DNA from: Actinomycetes bacterium
GTDB lineage: Bacteria; Actinomycetota; CALGFH01
Length of the DNA: 15,288 bases
Assembly: GCA_030152105.1 (NCBI GenBank)
Contig: JASLIH010000242.1
Span: 1 to 15,288, forward strand
Reading direction: 5' to 3'
Shown here: one piece after another, positions 7,827 through 14,170 of the stretch
Layout: each line of letters begins with the position of its first letter
Position numbering within the stretch: position 1 is the stretch's first letter
Notes under the pieces: generated by a model
Told to the model about the DNA's origin: nothing
Databases searched by the model: none
Seen by the model: only the letters and a program-made list of their open reading frames with translations
Program-made: the position numbers and the translations under genes

Positions 7827-8806
7827 CCACCGTCACCGAGGCGCCCCCGGCGCCGGCCCGCCCGGCCCGGCCCCGGGTCGCCGCCGGGGTCGTGCTCGCG
7901 CTCCTGGCCCTGGTCCCGCTGCTGGTGCCCGCGAACGTGGCCGACATGCTGACCCGGGTGCTGGCCTTCGCCCTGCTGGCCATCGGCCTTGACCTGCTCA
8001 CCGGGGTCGCCGGGATGGCGTCGCTCGGCCAGGCGGCGCCGTTCGGGGCCGGGGCCTACACCGCCGCCCTGCTGGCCAAGCACGCCACCACCGTCGCGCC
8101 GGTCCAACTGGTGGCCGCGGCCCTGGCCGGGGGGCTGCTGGCGGCCGCGGTGGGCTGGCTGCTGGTCCGCGCCCGAGGCACGTACTTCCTGATGCTCACC
8201 CTGGCCGTCGCCGAGATATTCCATGAGCTGGCCGGCCGCTGGGAGGGCCTGACCGGCGGGACCAACGGCCTGGCCGGCGTCCCGCCGGTCAGCCTCTACC
8301 CTGGAGGCCCGCCGGTGCGGCTGGCCGGGGTCCTCTACTGGTATGTGCTGGCGGCCGTCCTGGTCTGCGCCGGGGCGCTGTGGGTGGTGTCGCGCAGCGC
8401 CTTCGGCCGGACCCTGCGGGGCGTCCGCGACAACGAGGAGCGGATGCGGTCGCTCGGCTACCGGACGCTTGTTCCCAGGTACGCGGTGTTCTGCATCGCC
8501 GGGGCGGCCGCCGGGGCGGCCGGGTCGCTCTGGGTCGCCCAGGCCCGCTTCGTCTCCCCGGCCGACCTCGGCTTCGAGGTGTCGGCCATGGCCCTGCTGG
8601 CGGTGGTCATCGGCGGCCGGGGCAGTCTCTGGGGGGCGGCCCTTGGCGCGGCCGTGGTCGTGCTGGTCCGCGACGAGCTGTCCCCCCAGCTCGGCGGGCG
8701 CGGCCCGCTGGTGCTCGGCCTGGTCTTCGTGGCCGCCGTGTACCTGCTCCCACGAGGGTTCGCCGGAACCCGGCTCCCCTGGTCCCGTGACGAGCCCGCG
8801 CCGTGA
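7823..8806 (+). CDS. livM: LIV-type ABC transporter permease LivM
   Basis: A 327-residue permease, the second channel half. After a proline/alanine-rich cytoplasmic N-terminus (about residues 1-22) come the membrane segments. The family signature is LDLLTGVAGMASLGQAAPFG, followed by AGAYTAALLAKH; later GTNGLAGVPPVSL and SAFGRTLRGVRDNEERMRSLGY are the LivM cytoplasmic loop that contacts the ATPases. The GTG at 7823 is fixed by the 4-base GTGA overlap with livH; the open frame extends upstream only as a shadow of livK and livH. The C-terminus ends in short polar sequence overlapping livG. Confidence 0.93.
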   Translation: MTTVTEAPPAPARPARPRVAAGVVLALLALVPLLVPANVADMLTRVLAFALLAIGLDLLTGVAGMASLGQAAPFGAGAYTAALLAKHATTVAPVQLVAAALAGGLLAAAVGWLLVRARGTYFLMLTLAVAEIFHELAGRWEGLTGGTNGLAGVPPVSLYPGGPPVRLAGVLYWYVLAAVLVCAGALWVVSRSAFGRTLRGVRDNEERMRSLGYRTLVPRYAVFCIAGAAAGAAGSLWVAQARFVSPADLGFEVSAMALLAVVIGGRGSLWGAALGAAVVVLVRDELSPQLGGRGPLVLGLVFVAAVYLLPRGFAGTRLPWSRDEPAP

Positions 8807-9579
8807 CCGGGCTGCTGGAGGTCGAGGGGCTGACCCGGCGGTACGGGTCGCTGGTGGCCCTTGACGGGGTGTCGCTGTCGGTCGCCGCCGGGGCCCGCCA
8901 TGCCGTCATCGGGCCCAACGGCGCCGGCAAGTCGACCCTGTTCGCGCTGGTCACCGGGAGCCTGCGCCCCAGCGCGGGCCGGATCACCTTCGACGGCCAG
9001 GACGTGACCCGCCGGCCCGACCACGCCAGGGCCAGGGCCGGCATGGGCAAGACCTTCCAGCACTCCAGCCTGTTCACCTCCCTGCCCGTGCTCGACAACG
9101 TCGCCATGGCCACCCAGCGGGTGGCCGGCCTCGGCATGGCCATGCTGCGCCCAGCCGGACGGCACGCGGCGGTTCGGGAGCAGGCGATGCGCCAGCTCGA
9201 GCTGGTCGGGCTGGCCGGCCGGGCGGCGGCCCCGGCGGCGGCGCTGTCGCATGGTGAGCGCCGCCAGCTCGAGGTCGCCGTCGCCCTGGCCACCTCGCCC
9301 AGGCTGCTGCTGCTGGACGAGCCGACGGCCGGCCTGTCGGCCGCCGACAGCGCCCGCTTCGCCGAGCTCGTCGTCTCCCTCGGCCAGGCGGTCACGGTGC
9401 TGCTCATCGAGCACGACCTGGACGTGGTGTTCCGCCTGGCCACCCACGTGACCGTGCTCCACCTGGGCCGGGTCCTGGCCGACGGCACCCCCGGCGAGGT
9501 CCGCGCCGACGAGACCGTCCAGCGCGCCTACCTGGGCGACGCCGCCCTCGACGACCTGTTCCTGGAGGGCGCCCCGTGA
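8803..9579 (+). CDS. livG: LIV-type ABC transporter ATP-binding protein LivG
   Basis: A 258-residue cytoplasmic ATPase subunit. Motifs in order are Walker A GPNGAGKST (37-45), Q-loop Q86 within KTFQHSSLF, ABC signature LSHGERRQLE (148-157, where LivG proteins normally carry LS[HY]G), Walker B LLLLDEP (168-174, catalytic E173) and H-loop H204 in LIEHDLDVVF. All catalytic residues are intact. It starts with GTG in a GTGA overlap with livM and ends in a GTGA overlap with livF. It is expected to pair with LivF as a heterodimer driving the LivHM channel. Confidence 0.95.
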   Translation: MTGLLEVEGLTRRYGSLVALDGVSLSVAAGARHAVIGPNGAGKSTLFALVTGSLRPSAGRITFDGQDVTRRPDHARARAGMGKTFQHSSLFTSLPVLDNVAMATQRVAGLGMAMLRPAGRHAAVREQAMRQLELVGLAGRAAAPAAALSHGERRQLEVAVALATSPRLLLLDEPTAGLSAADSARFAELVVSLGQAVTVLLIEHDLDVVFRLATHVTVLHLGRVLADGTPGEVRADETVQRAYLGDAALDDLFLEGAP

Positions 9580-10280
9580 CCGCGCTGCTCCAGGTGGCGG
9601 GCCTGCGAGCCGGCTATGCCGGCGGCACCGTCCTGCACGGTGTCGACCTGACCGTCGAGCAGGGCCGGGCGGTCGCCCTCCTCGGCCGCAACGGCGCCGG
9701 CAAGTCGACCCTCCTGGCGGCCGTCATGGGCCTGCTCCGCCCCACCGCCGGCACCGTCAGCCTCCAGGGCCGCGACCTCGCCGGCCGCCCCGCCCACCAG
9801 GTCGCCCGGGCCGGCGTCGCCCTCGTCCCCCAGGGCCGCCGCGTGTTCGCCGACCTCACCGTCGACCAGAACCTCCAGGTCGCCACCGGCCGCCGCACCA
9901 CCGGCCAGTGGACACCGGCCCGGGCCTACGAGCTCCTCCCCCAGCTCGCCGAGCGGCGCCGCCACCGCGCCGACCAGCTCTCGGGCGGCGAGCAGCAGAT
10001 GCTCGCCGTCGCCCGGGCCCTGCTGCTGAACCCCCGCGTCCTGCTACTCGACGAGCCCTCCGACGGCCTCGCCCCCGCCGTGGTCGCCCAGGTCGCCCGC
10101 CTCCTTGCCGACCTCCGCGACCAGGGTCTGGCCATCCTCCTGGTCGAGCAGGATCTCCGCACCGCCTTCGCCGTCGCCGACGAGATCACCGTCCTGGCCA
10201 AGGGCGAGATCGTCCACCGCTCCCCCACCCCCGAGTTCCGCCGCAACGCCCCCCTGGCCTCCCGCCTCCTCGGGGTCTAG
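9576..10280 (+). CDS. livF: LIV-type ABC transporter ATP-binding protein LivF
   Basis: A 234-residue cytoplasmic ATPase, the usual length for LivF. It has Walker A GRNGAGKST (37-45), Q-loop Q86 in VPQGRRVFADLTV, signature LSGGEQQ (135-141), Walker B LLLDEP (156-161, E160) and ILLVEQDL near residue 190. Glutamine in place of the H-loop histidine in the last motif is normal for LivF, not a defect. It is the last gene of the five-gene transporter operon; the GTG start overlaps the livG stop. Only 20 bases separate its TAG from the stop of the convergent dehydrogenase gene, and no intrinsic terminator is visible there. Confidence 0.95.
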   Translation: MTALLQVAGLRAGYAGGTVLHGVDLTVEQGRAVALLGRNGAGKSTLLAAVMGLLRPTAGTVSLQGRDLAGRPAHQVARAGVALVPQGRRVFADLTVDQNLQVATGRRTTGQWTPARAYELLPQLAERRRHRADQLSGGEQQMLAVARALLLNPRVLLLDEPSDGLAPAVVAQVARLLADLRDQGLAILLVEQDLRTAFAVADEITVLAKGEIVHRSPTPEFRRNAPLASRLLGV

Positions 10281-10300
10281 CGGGCTCCGGCCCTGGTTCG

Positions 10301-11065
10301 CTACCTGGGGGCCATGCGGATGGCGCCGTCGAGGCGGATGGTCTCGCCGTTGAGCATGGGGTTCTCGATGATGTGACGAACCAGCGCGGCGTACTCCTCA
10401 GGGCGGCCGAGGCGGGAGGGGAACGGGACCTGGGCGCCGAGGGAGGCGCGGACCTGGTCGGGCATCGAGGCCAGCATGGGGGTGTCGAAGATGCCGGGGG
10501 CGACGGCCATCACGCGGATGCCGACCCGGGCGAGCTCGCGGGCGATGGGCAGGGTCATCCCGGCCACGCCGGCCTTGGAGGCGGAGTAGGCGGCCTGGCC
10601 GACCTGGCCGTCGAAGGCGGCCACCGACGCCGTGTTGACGATCACGCCCCGCTCGCCGTCGGCCAGCGGGTCGTTGCCGGCCATGGCCTCGGCGGCCAGG
10701 CGGGTCAGGTTGAAGCTGCCGACCAGGTTGACCTGGATGGTGGTTACGAACCGGTCGAGCGAGTGCGGGCCCGAACGACCCAGGACCCGCTCGGCCGGGG
10801 CGATCCCGGCGCAGCTGACGGCCACGCGCAGGCCGCCGCCCTCGCTGGCCGCGGCCACGGCGTCGCGGACGCTGGCCTCGTCGGTGACGTCGGTGGCCAC
10901 GAACCGGGCCCGCTCGCCCAGCTCGTCCGCGACCCGCCGCCCGCGCTCACGGTCGACGTCGGCCACGACCACCGACCCGCCAGCATCGACCACCATCCGG
11001 GCGGTGGCCGCTCCCAGCCCCGACCCGCCCCCGGTGACCAGCACCGTCCTGCCCGTGATCTCCAC
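10301..11065 (-). CDS. Short-chain dehydrogenase, 3-hydroxyacyl-CoA dehydrogenase type-2 (HSD10) family
   Basis: A cytosolic NAD-dependent oxidoreductase of 254 residues. It has the cofactor motif TGGGSGLG (11-18), N113, catalytic S147, and YSASK with Y160 and K164. The stretches [13 protein letters not shown] (here [20 protein letters not shown], 143-162), [14 protein letters not shown] and [14 protein letters not shown] closely follow human HSD10, the enzyme that oxidises 2-methyl-3-hydroxybutyryl-CoA in isoleucine breakdown and other 3-hydroxyacyl-CoAs. The GTG at 11065 is chosen over far-upstream starts because GAGGAGGAG lies 6 bases before it and the fold begins at once; the upstream extension is arginine/proline-rich shadow sequence. 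One oddity is SCAG (84-87) where relatives have NCAG or NNAG. It follows a thioredoxin-fold gene by 20 bases and converges on the LIV operon. Confidence 0.92.
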   Translation of the reverse strand: MEITGRTVLVTGGGSGLGAATARMVVDAGGSVVVADVDRERGRRVADELGERARFVATDVTDEASVRDAVAAASEGGGLRVAVSCAGIAPAERVLGRSGPHSLDRFVTTIQVNLVGSFNLTRLAAEAMAGNDPLADGERGVIVNTASVAAFDGQVGQAAYSASKAGVAGMTLPIARELARVGIRVMAVAPGIFDTPMLASMPDQVRASLGAQVPFPSRLGRPEEYAALVRHIIENPMLNGETIRLDGAIRMAPR

Positions 11066-11085
11066 AGCCCGCTCCTCCTCTCCGC

Positions 11086-11667
11086 TCAGCCGGAGGCGAC
11101 CAGCCAGCTCGGCTGGTTGCCGGGCCGCCACTTGAGGCTGCAGCCCATGCTGGGGCGGTGCGGCTCGGGCACCGGCTGGCCCTCGAGGACCCGGTCCAGG
11201 GCCTGGCGCAGCAGCGCGCCGGAGACTGGCTGGCCGTTGCGGGGTGTGCTGTCGTCGAAGGCGCCGCGGTAGGCGAGGCGGCGGCCGGCGTCGTAGACGA
11301 ACAGGTCGGGGGTGCACATGGCCCGGTACTCGGCCGCCACCTGCTGGGTCTCGTCGACCAGGTAGGGGAACTCGAAGCCGGCCCGCCGGGCCTGGTCGGC
11401 CATGCCGGCCGGGCCGTCGTCGGGGTAGGCGTCCAGGTCGTTGCTGCAGATGCCGACCGCGGCCACCCCTCGACCGCTGTACTCGGCGACCATGGCCCCG
11501 AGGGCGCGCTCGATGTGGCGCACGTACGGGCAGTGGTTGCAGAGGAACATCACCAGGAGCGCCTGCCCGTCGAGGTCGGCCAGCTTCACCGTCGTGCCGT
11601 CGGCCGACGGCAGCTCGAAGTCGTGCGCCGGGGTGCCGAGCGGCACCATCAGCGAGGAAACGGCCAT
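11086..11667 (-). CDS. Cytosolic thioredoxin-fold (AhpC/TSA-like) protein
   Basis: A 193-residue protein of the peroxiredoxin/TlpA-like thioredoxin superfamily, expected to carry out thiol-disulfide or peroxide chemistry. [20 protein letters not shown] leads to the redox motif CNHCPYV (C43, C46). VGICSND adds C74, and CTPD (C118 with cis-proline position 120) precedes the next strand. The C-terminal tail [13 protein letters not shown] (C176) matches a tail widely seen in uncharacterised bacterial thioredoxin-family proteins. There is no signal peptide or membrane segment, so it acts in the cytoplasm, unlike true TlpA. The ATG at 11667 has AAGGGA about 7 bases upstream. It is probably co-transcribed with the dehydrogenase 20 bases downstream. 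Its physiological partner is unknown. Confidence 0.9.
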   Translation of the reverse strand: MAVSSLMVPLGTPAHDFELPSADGTTVKLADLDGQALLVMFLCNHCPYVRHIERALGAMVAEYSGRGVAAVGICSNDLDAYPDDGPAGMADQARRAGFEFPYLVDETQQVAAEYRAMCTPDLFVYDAGRRLAYRGAFDDSTPRNGQPVSGALLRQALDRVLEGQPVPEPHRPSMGCSLKWRPGNQPSWLVASG

Positions 11668-11705
11668 GCGGGTCCCTTCGTCTTCCGGTCCATTGCGGAC
11701 GGCCC

Positions 11706-11711
11706 TACGCT
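11706..11711 (+). promoter_or_regulatory. Candidate -10 element for a leaderless transcript
   Basis: TACGCT fits the TAnnnT pattern and ends 7 bases before the ATG at 11719. There is no purine-rich ribosome site in front of that ATG. This spacing would put the first transcribed base at or beside the A of the ATG, as in leaderless mRNAs, which are common in actinobacteria. TTCCGG 17 bases upstream is only a poor -35 match. Confidence 0.35.
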
Positions 11712-11718
11712 AGCGGAC

Positions 11719-12852
11719 ATGGCCTACCGCTTCACACCGGCCGACCGGGGGGCGTTCAAGCGCTGCCGCCGGCAATGGGACTTCGGGGCCAGGGAGCGCC
11801 AGGGCTTCGAGCCGGCCCGGCCGGCGCCCACCCTCGACCTGGACCTGGCCGTGCGCGACGCCCTGGCCGTCTACTACTTCCCCGGCATGTGGGACTGGCG
11901 GCGCTCGGTGGTGCTGCCGCTGGTCCTCCAGGGGCTCGCCCGGTCCCTGGGCCGCCAGCCGGCCACGGGCGCCGACGACCTGGCCGCGGGCGAGGCGCTG
12001 CTGCGGCGCTACTTCGAGTGGGCGCCCCGGGTCGACCGCTTCTCCCCGATCCAGGTCGAGGGCGGCTTCGAGGTGAACCTCCCCGACCCGGCCGGCGGCG
12101 ACCGCGAGCTGGTCCTGGCCGACGGGCGCCCGATCCGCTACCAGGGCCGGGCCGACCTGCTGGCCGGCGACGAGCACGACCGCTACTGGGTGGTCTCCCA
12201 CCGGCTGGTCGACCGGTTCGGGACCGACGACGACCTGCTGCTGGACGAGGAGCTGGTCGCCGCCTGCTGGGCGGTGGAGCGGTTCTACCCGGGGATGCGG
12301 GTCGCCGGGACGATGCACAACGAGCTCCTCGTCCCGGCGGCCCCGGCGGGCCCGGCCCGCCGGCGGCGACGGCTCCGCCGGCCGGCGGCGGTCGGCCAGC
12401 ACCAGCGGGGCATCCCCCAGCATGAGCCCAGCGGCGGGGGCCGGTCGCTGCCCTATGCCCGCCGCGGTGCCGCCCGGGCCCGTCCGGCCGACCCGGCGGC
12501 CGTGGCCAGCCAGGGCGACGGGGAGTTCCGGAGGACCCGGATCCTGCGGGACCGGGCCGAGCTGGAGGCGATGGGGGCCAGGCTGGCCGCCGAGGCCCTG
12601 GAGATGGTCGACCCGGGGTTGCGCCTGTACCCGAGCCCGGCCCCAGAGCACTGCGGCAGCTGCCAGTTCGTGGCCCCCTGCCTGGCCATGGAGCGCGGCG
12701 ACGACGTCAGGGCGGTGCTCGAGGCCGGCTACCGGGACCGGGGCCCGGAGCGGGTCGAGCCGGGACGGCTCGGCGCGGCCACCTGGGGCACCGGCAGAGG
12801 CGCCGCCCCACCCCGGTTCGACGCTCCCGGTTCTCCTGGGGACCACCCCTGA
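11719..12852 (+). CDS. RecB/Cas4/AddB-like Fe-S protein with degenerate PD-(D/E)XK nuclease site
   Basis: A 377-residue protein resembling the PD-(D/E)XK RecB-type nuclease superfamily (PDDEXK_1). It begins with FTPADRGAFKRCRRQWDFG, carrying C16, and near the end has C312-x2-C315-x5-C321. One N-terminal cysteine plus Cx2Cx5C is the arrangement that holds a 4Fe-4S cluster in AddB and Cas4. Candidate nuclease residues are E114 (QVEGGF) and D146 (GRADLL), but where active nucleases have D/E-x-K (for example DYK) this protein reads VVSHRL, with S160 and R162. It may therefore bind DNA or act structurally without cutting. The middle part (about 205-270) is arginine/alanine/proline-rich and poorly structured. 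The ATG at 11719 has no ribosome site and may be leaderless. It is a single gene divergent from the thioredoxin-fold gene, 51 bases away. Function is unknown. Confidence 0.8.
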   Translation: MAYRFTPADRGAFKRCRRQWDFGARERQGFEPARPAPTLDLDLAVRDALAVYYFPGMWDWRRSVVLPLVLQGLARSLGRQPATGADDLAAGEALLRRYFEWAPRVDRFSPIQVEGGFEVNLPDPAGGDRELVLADGRPIRYQGRADLLAGDEHDRYWVVSHRLVDRFGTDDDLLLDEELVAACWAVERFYPGMRVAGTMHNELLVPAAPAGPARRRRRLRRPAAVGQHQRGIPQHEPSGGGRSLPYARRGAARARPADPAAVASQGDGEFRRTRILRDRAELEAMGARLAAEALEMVDPGLRLYPSPAPEHCGSCQFVAPCLAMERGDDVRAVLEAGYRDRGPERVEPGRLGAATWGTGRGAAPPRFDAPGSPGDHP

Positions 12853-12865
12853 CGCGGAGGGGCGG

Positions 12866-12975
12866 CGGGCTCGTGGAGGGGGACGCGGAGCTCGAAGCGG
12901 GCCCCGGTGGTGGCGCGGGCGTCGGTGGCGACCAGGCCGCCGCCGCCCTCGTCCTCGACGGCGCGAGTCTCCCTC
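12866..12975 (-). pseudogene. Possible remnant of a histidine-kinase ATP-binding domain
   Basis: The minus strand reads VEDEGGGGLVATDARATTGA and then RFELRVPLHEP, with no start, no proper end and no rest of the gene. The final RFELRVPL resembles the last strand of histidine-kinase catalytic domains (GxxFxxxLP), and DEGGGG resembles a glycine-rich box. The frame runs on into the 3' end of the neighbouring plus-strand gene without a stop, so any original C-terminus is lost. Chance similarity in GC-rich DNA is a real alternative. Confidence 0.25.
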
Positions 12976-13057
12976 GTCGCCCGGGTTAGGCGGCAAGCAG
13001 CCGATATGGTGGCCGGGGCGGGTCGTGGCACGATGCCTGGCACGTCACGGGCATGGT

Positions 13058-13066
13058 GAGGAGGAG
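13058..13066 (+). promoter_or_regulatory. Ribosome binding site that decides the flippase-like start
   Basis: GAGGAGGAG is followed by CTGG and then GTG at 13071, an ideal spacing. The in-frame ATG at 13053 lies upstream of this site and has none of its own, so the GTG is preferred. Confidence 0.7.
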
Positions 13067-13070
13067 CTGG

Positions 13071-14135
13071 GTGGCCCAGTCCGAGGAGGCGGCGGCAGGG
13101 CGCCGGCCGAGCCGGCGGCAGCTGGTGGTTCGCCTGCTGCTGGCGGTCGTGGTCATCGCCGTCGTCTACCTCTGGCTGCTGCCGAAGCTGGTCGACGTCA
13201 GCCAGGTCTGGGCCACGCTGCGGGCGATGACCTGGCTGGAGCTGGCCACCCTGCTGGTGGCCGCGGTCTGGAACCTGGTCTCCTACATGCTGCCGCAGCT
13301 GGCCGCCCTGCCCGGGCTCAGCCTGGGGCAGGCCGCCCTGGAGAGCCACACCTCGACCGCGGTCGGGAACCTGCTCCCGGCGGGCCAGGCCGTCGGGCTG
13401 GGGGTGACCTACCGCTTCTACACCTCCTACCGGTTCGGGGGCGGCCCGATCACCCTGTCGCTGCTGGTCCAGGGGGTGTGGAACAACTTCGTGAAGCTCG
13501 GCATGCCGGTCGTGGCCCTCGGCCTGCTGGTGGCCGCCGGCGACGGGGCCGGCGGGCTGGCGACCGCGGCCGTGGTCGGGCTGGTGGTGCTGGTGCTGGC
13601 CGTCGCCGGGTTCGCCTTCGGCCTCTCGGGCGAGCGGCGGGCCGCCCGGCTGGGCCGGGCCCTGGCCAGCGTGGCCGAGGCCGTGCGACGGGTCGTCCGC
13701 CGACCCGGGCGGCCGGACTGGGAACGCGGCGCCGTGGCCTTCCGGGCAGAGGCGATCACCCTGCTGCGCGGCCGCTGGCACTGGCTGACAGCTTCAACCC
13801 TGGTCAGCCACCTGTCGCTGTTCCTGGTCCTGCTGCTGGCCCTGCGGCACGTCGGGGTGTCGGAGTCGGAGGTCAGCTGGGTGGAGGCGCTGGCCGCGTT
13901 CGCGCTGGTCCGGTTGCTGTCGGCCTTCCCGCTGACCCCGGGCGGGCTGGGCGTGGTCGAGCTCGGCCTGGCCGCGGCCCTTGTCCTGGCCGGCGGCGAG
14001 GAGACCCCGGTGGTCGCGGCCGTGCTGGTCTTCCGCGTGCTCACCTTTCTGCTGCCGATCCCGATCGGCGCCCTCACCTGGTGGCTCTGGCGCCGCAGCG
14101 CGTGGTATCGGTCTGAGCGTTCGGTGATGACATGA
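13071..14135 (+). CDS. YbhN/AglD-family (lysylphosphatidylglycerol synthase TM-like) flippase-like membrane protein
   Basis: A 354-residue polytopic membrane protein of the UPF0104/YbhN group, related to the membrane part of MprF and to AglD; members are thought to move or handle lipid-linked substrates. A polar basic N-terminus (about residues 1-18) precedes the first helix at about 19-38. About eight hydrophobic segments follow, broken by a charged cytoplasmic loop at about 186-238. The hallmark FPLTPGGLGVVELG at residues 286-299 matches the conserved P-G-G-[LI]-G..E motif. NLLPAGQAVGLGVTYRF (about 100-116) is a second conserved region near the membrane. It is followed closely by a GT20 glycosyltransferase gene in the same direction, which suggests a link to a sugar or glycolipid path. 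The actual substrate is unknown. Confidence 0.85.
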   Translation: MAQSEEAAAGRRPSRRQLVVRLLLAVVVIAVVYLWLLPKLVDVSQVWATLRAMTWLELATLLVAAVWNLVSYMLPQLAALPGLSLGQAALESHTSTAVGNLLPAGQAVGLGVTYRFYTSYRFGGGPITLSLLVQGVWNNFVKLGMPVVALGLLVAAGDGAGGLATAAVVGLVVLVLAVAGFAFGLSGERRAARLGRALASVAEAVRRVVRRPGRPDWERGAVAFRAEAITLLRGRWHWLTASTLVSHLSLFLVLLLALRHVGVSESEVSWVEALAAFALVRLLSAFPLTPGGLGVVELGLAAALVLAGGEETPVVAAVLVFRVLTFLLPIPIGALTWWLWRRSAWYRSERSVMT

Positions 14136-14146
14136 GAGGAGCGCAC

Positions 14147-14170
14147 GTGGTGATGGTGACCGCCAGATGA
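14147..14170 (+). CDS. Seven-codon leader ORF overlapping the GT20 start
   Basis: GTG GTG ATG GTG ACC GCC AGA TGA encodes the peptide MVMVTAR. AGAGGAG at 14135-14141 ends 5 bases before its GTG, so it has a far better ribosome site than the GT20 ATG at 14167. Its TGA overlaps that ATG as ATGA. A ribosome finishing this peptide would be positioned to restart on the glycosyltransferase gene, so it may serve translational coupling. It may equally be an accident of sequence. Confidence 0.4.
   Translation: MVMVTAR

Larger units (their letters stand above)
12853..13070. other. Intergenic region before the flippase-like gene
   Basis: This 218-base stretch carries no complete gene. It contains the possible kinase remnant at 12866-12975 and, further on, the more AT-rich TATGGT at 13005-13010, which could be a -10 element for the next gene, though no -35 element stands at a suitable distance. 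A purine-rich ribosome site lies at its end. Confidence 0.35.

Noticed and set aside
10167..10198. Glutamine instead of histidine at the LivF H-loop region seen as a defect
   Set aside because: LVEQ at this position is usual in LivF proteins and all other ATPase motifs are intact.
10281..10300. Intrinsic terminator between the convergent livF and dehydrogenase genes
   Set aside because: The 20-base gap has no stable stem followed by a T-run on either strand.
11693..11711. TTGCGG/TACGCT as a conventional -35/-10 promoter
   Set aside because: The spacer is only 7 bases, far too short; only the -10 element with a leaderless start is kept as a possibility.
12340..12510. Suspected frameshift in the arginine-rich middle of the Fe-S nuclease-like gene
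   Set aside because: The same frame carries the recognisable N-terminal and C-terminal cysteine regions, and no other frame gives a better continuation, so a low-complexity linker is the simpler explanation.
12422..14116. Plus-strand open frame of 564 codons spanning the Fe-S protein and flippase-like gene
   Set aside because: It overlaps two genes with clear motifs in another frame and has no recognisable domain of its own.
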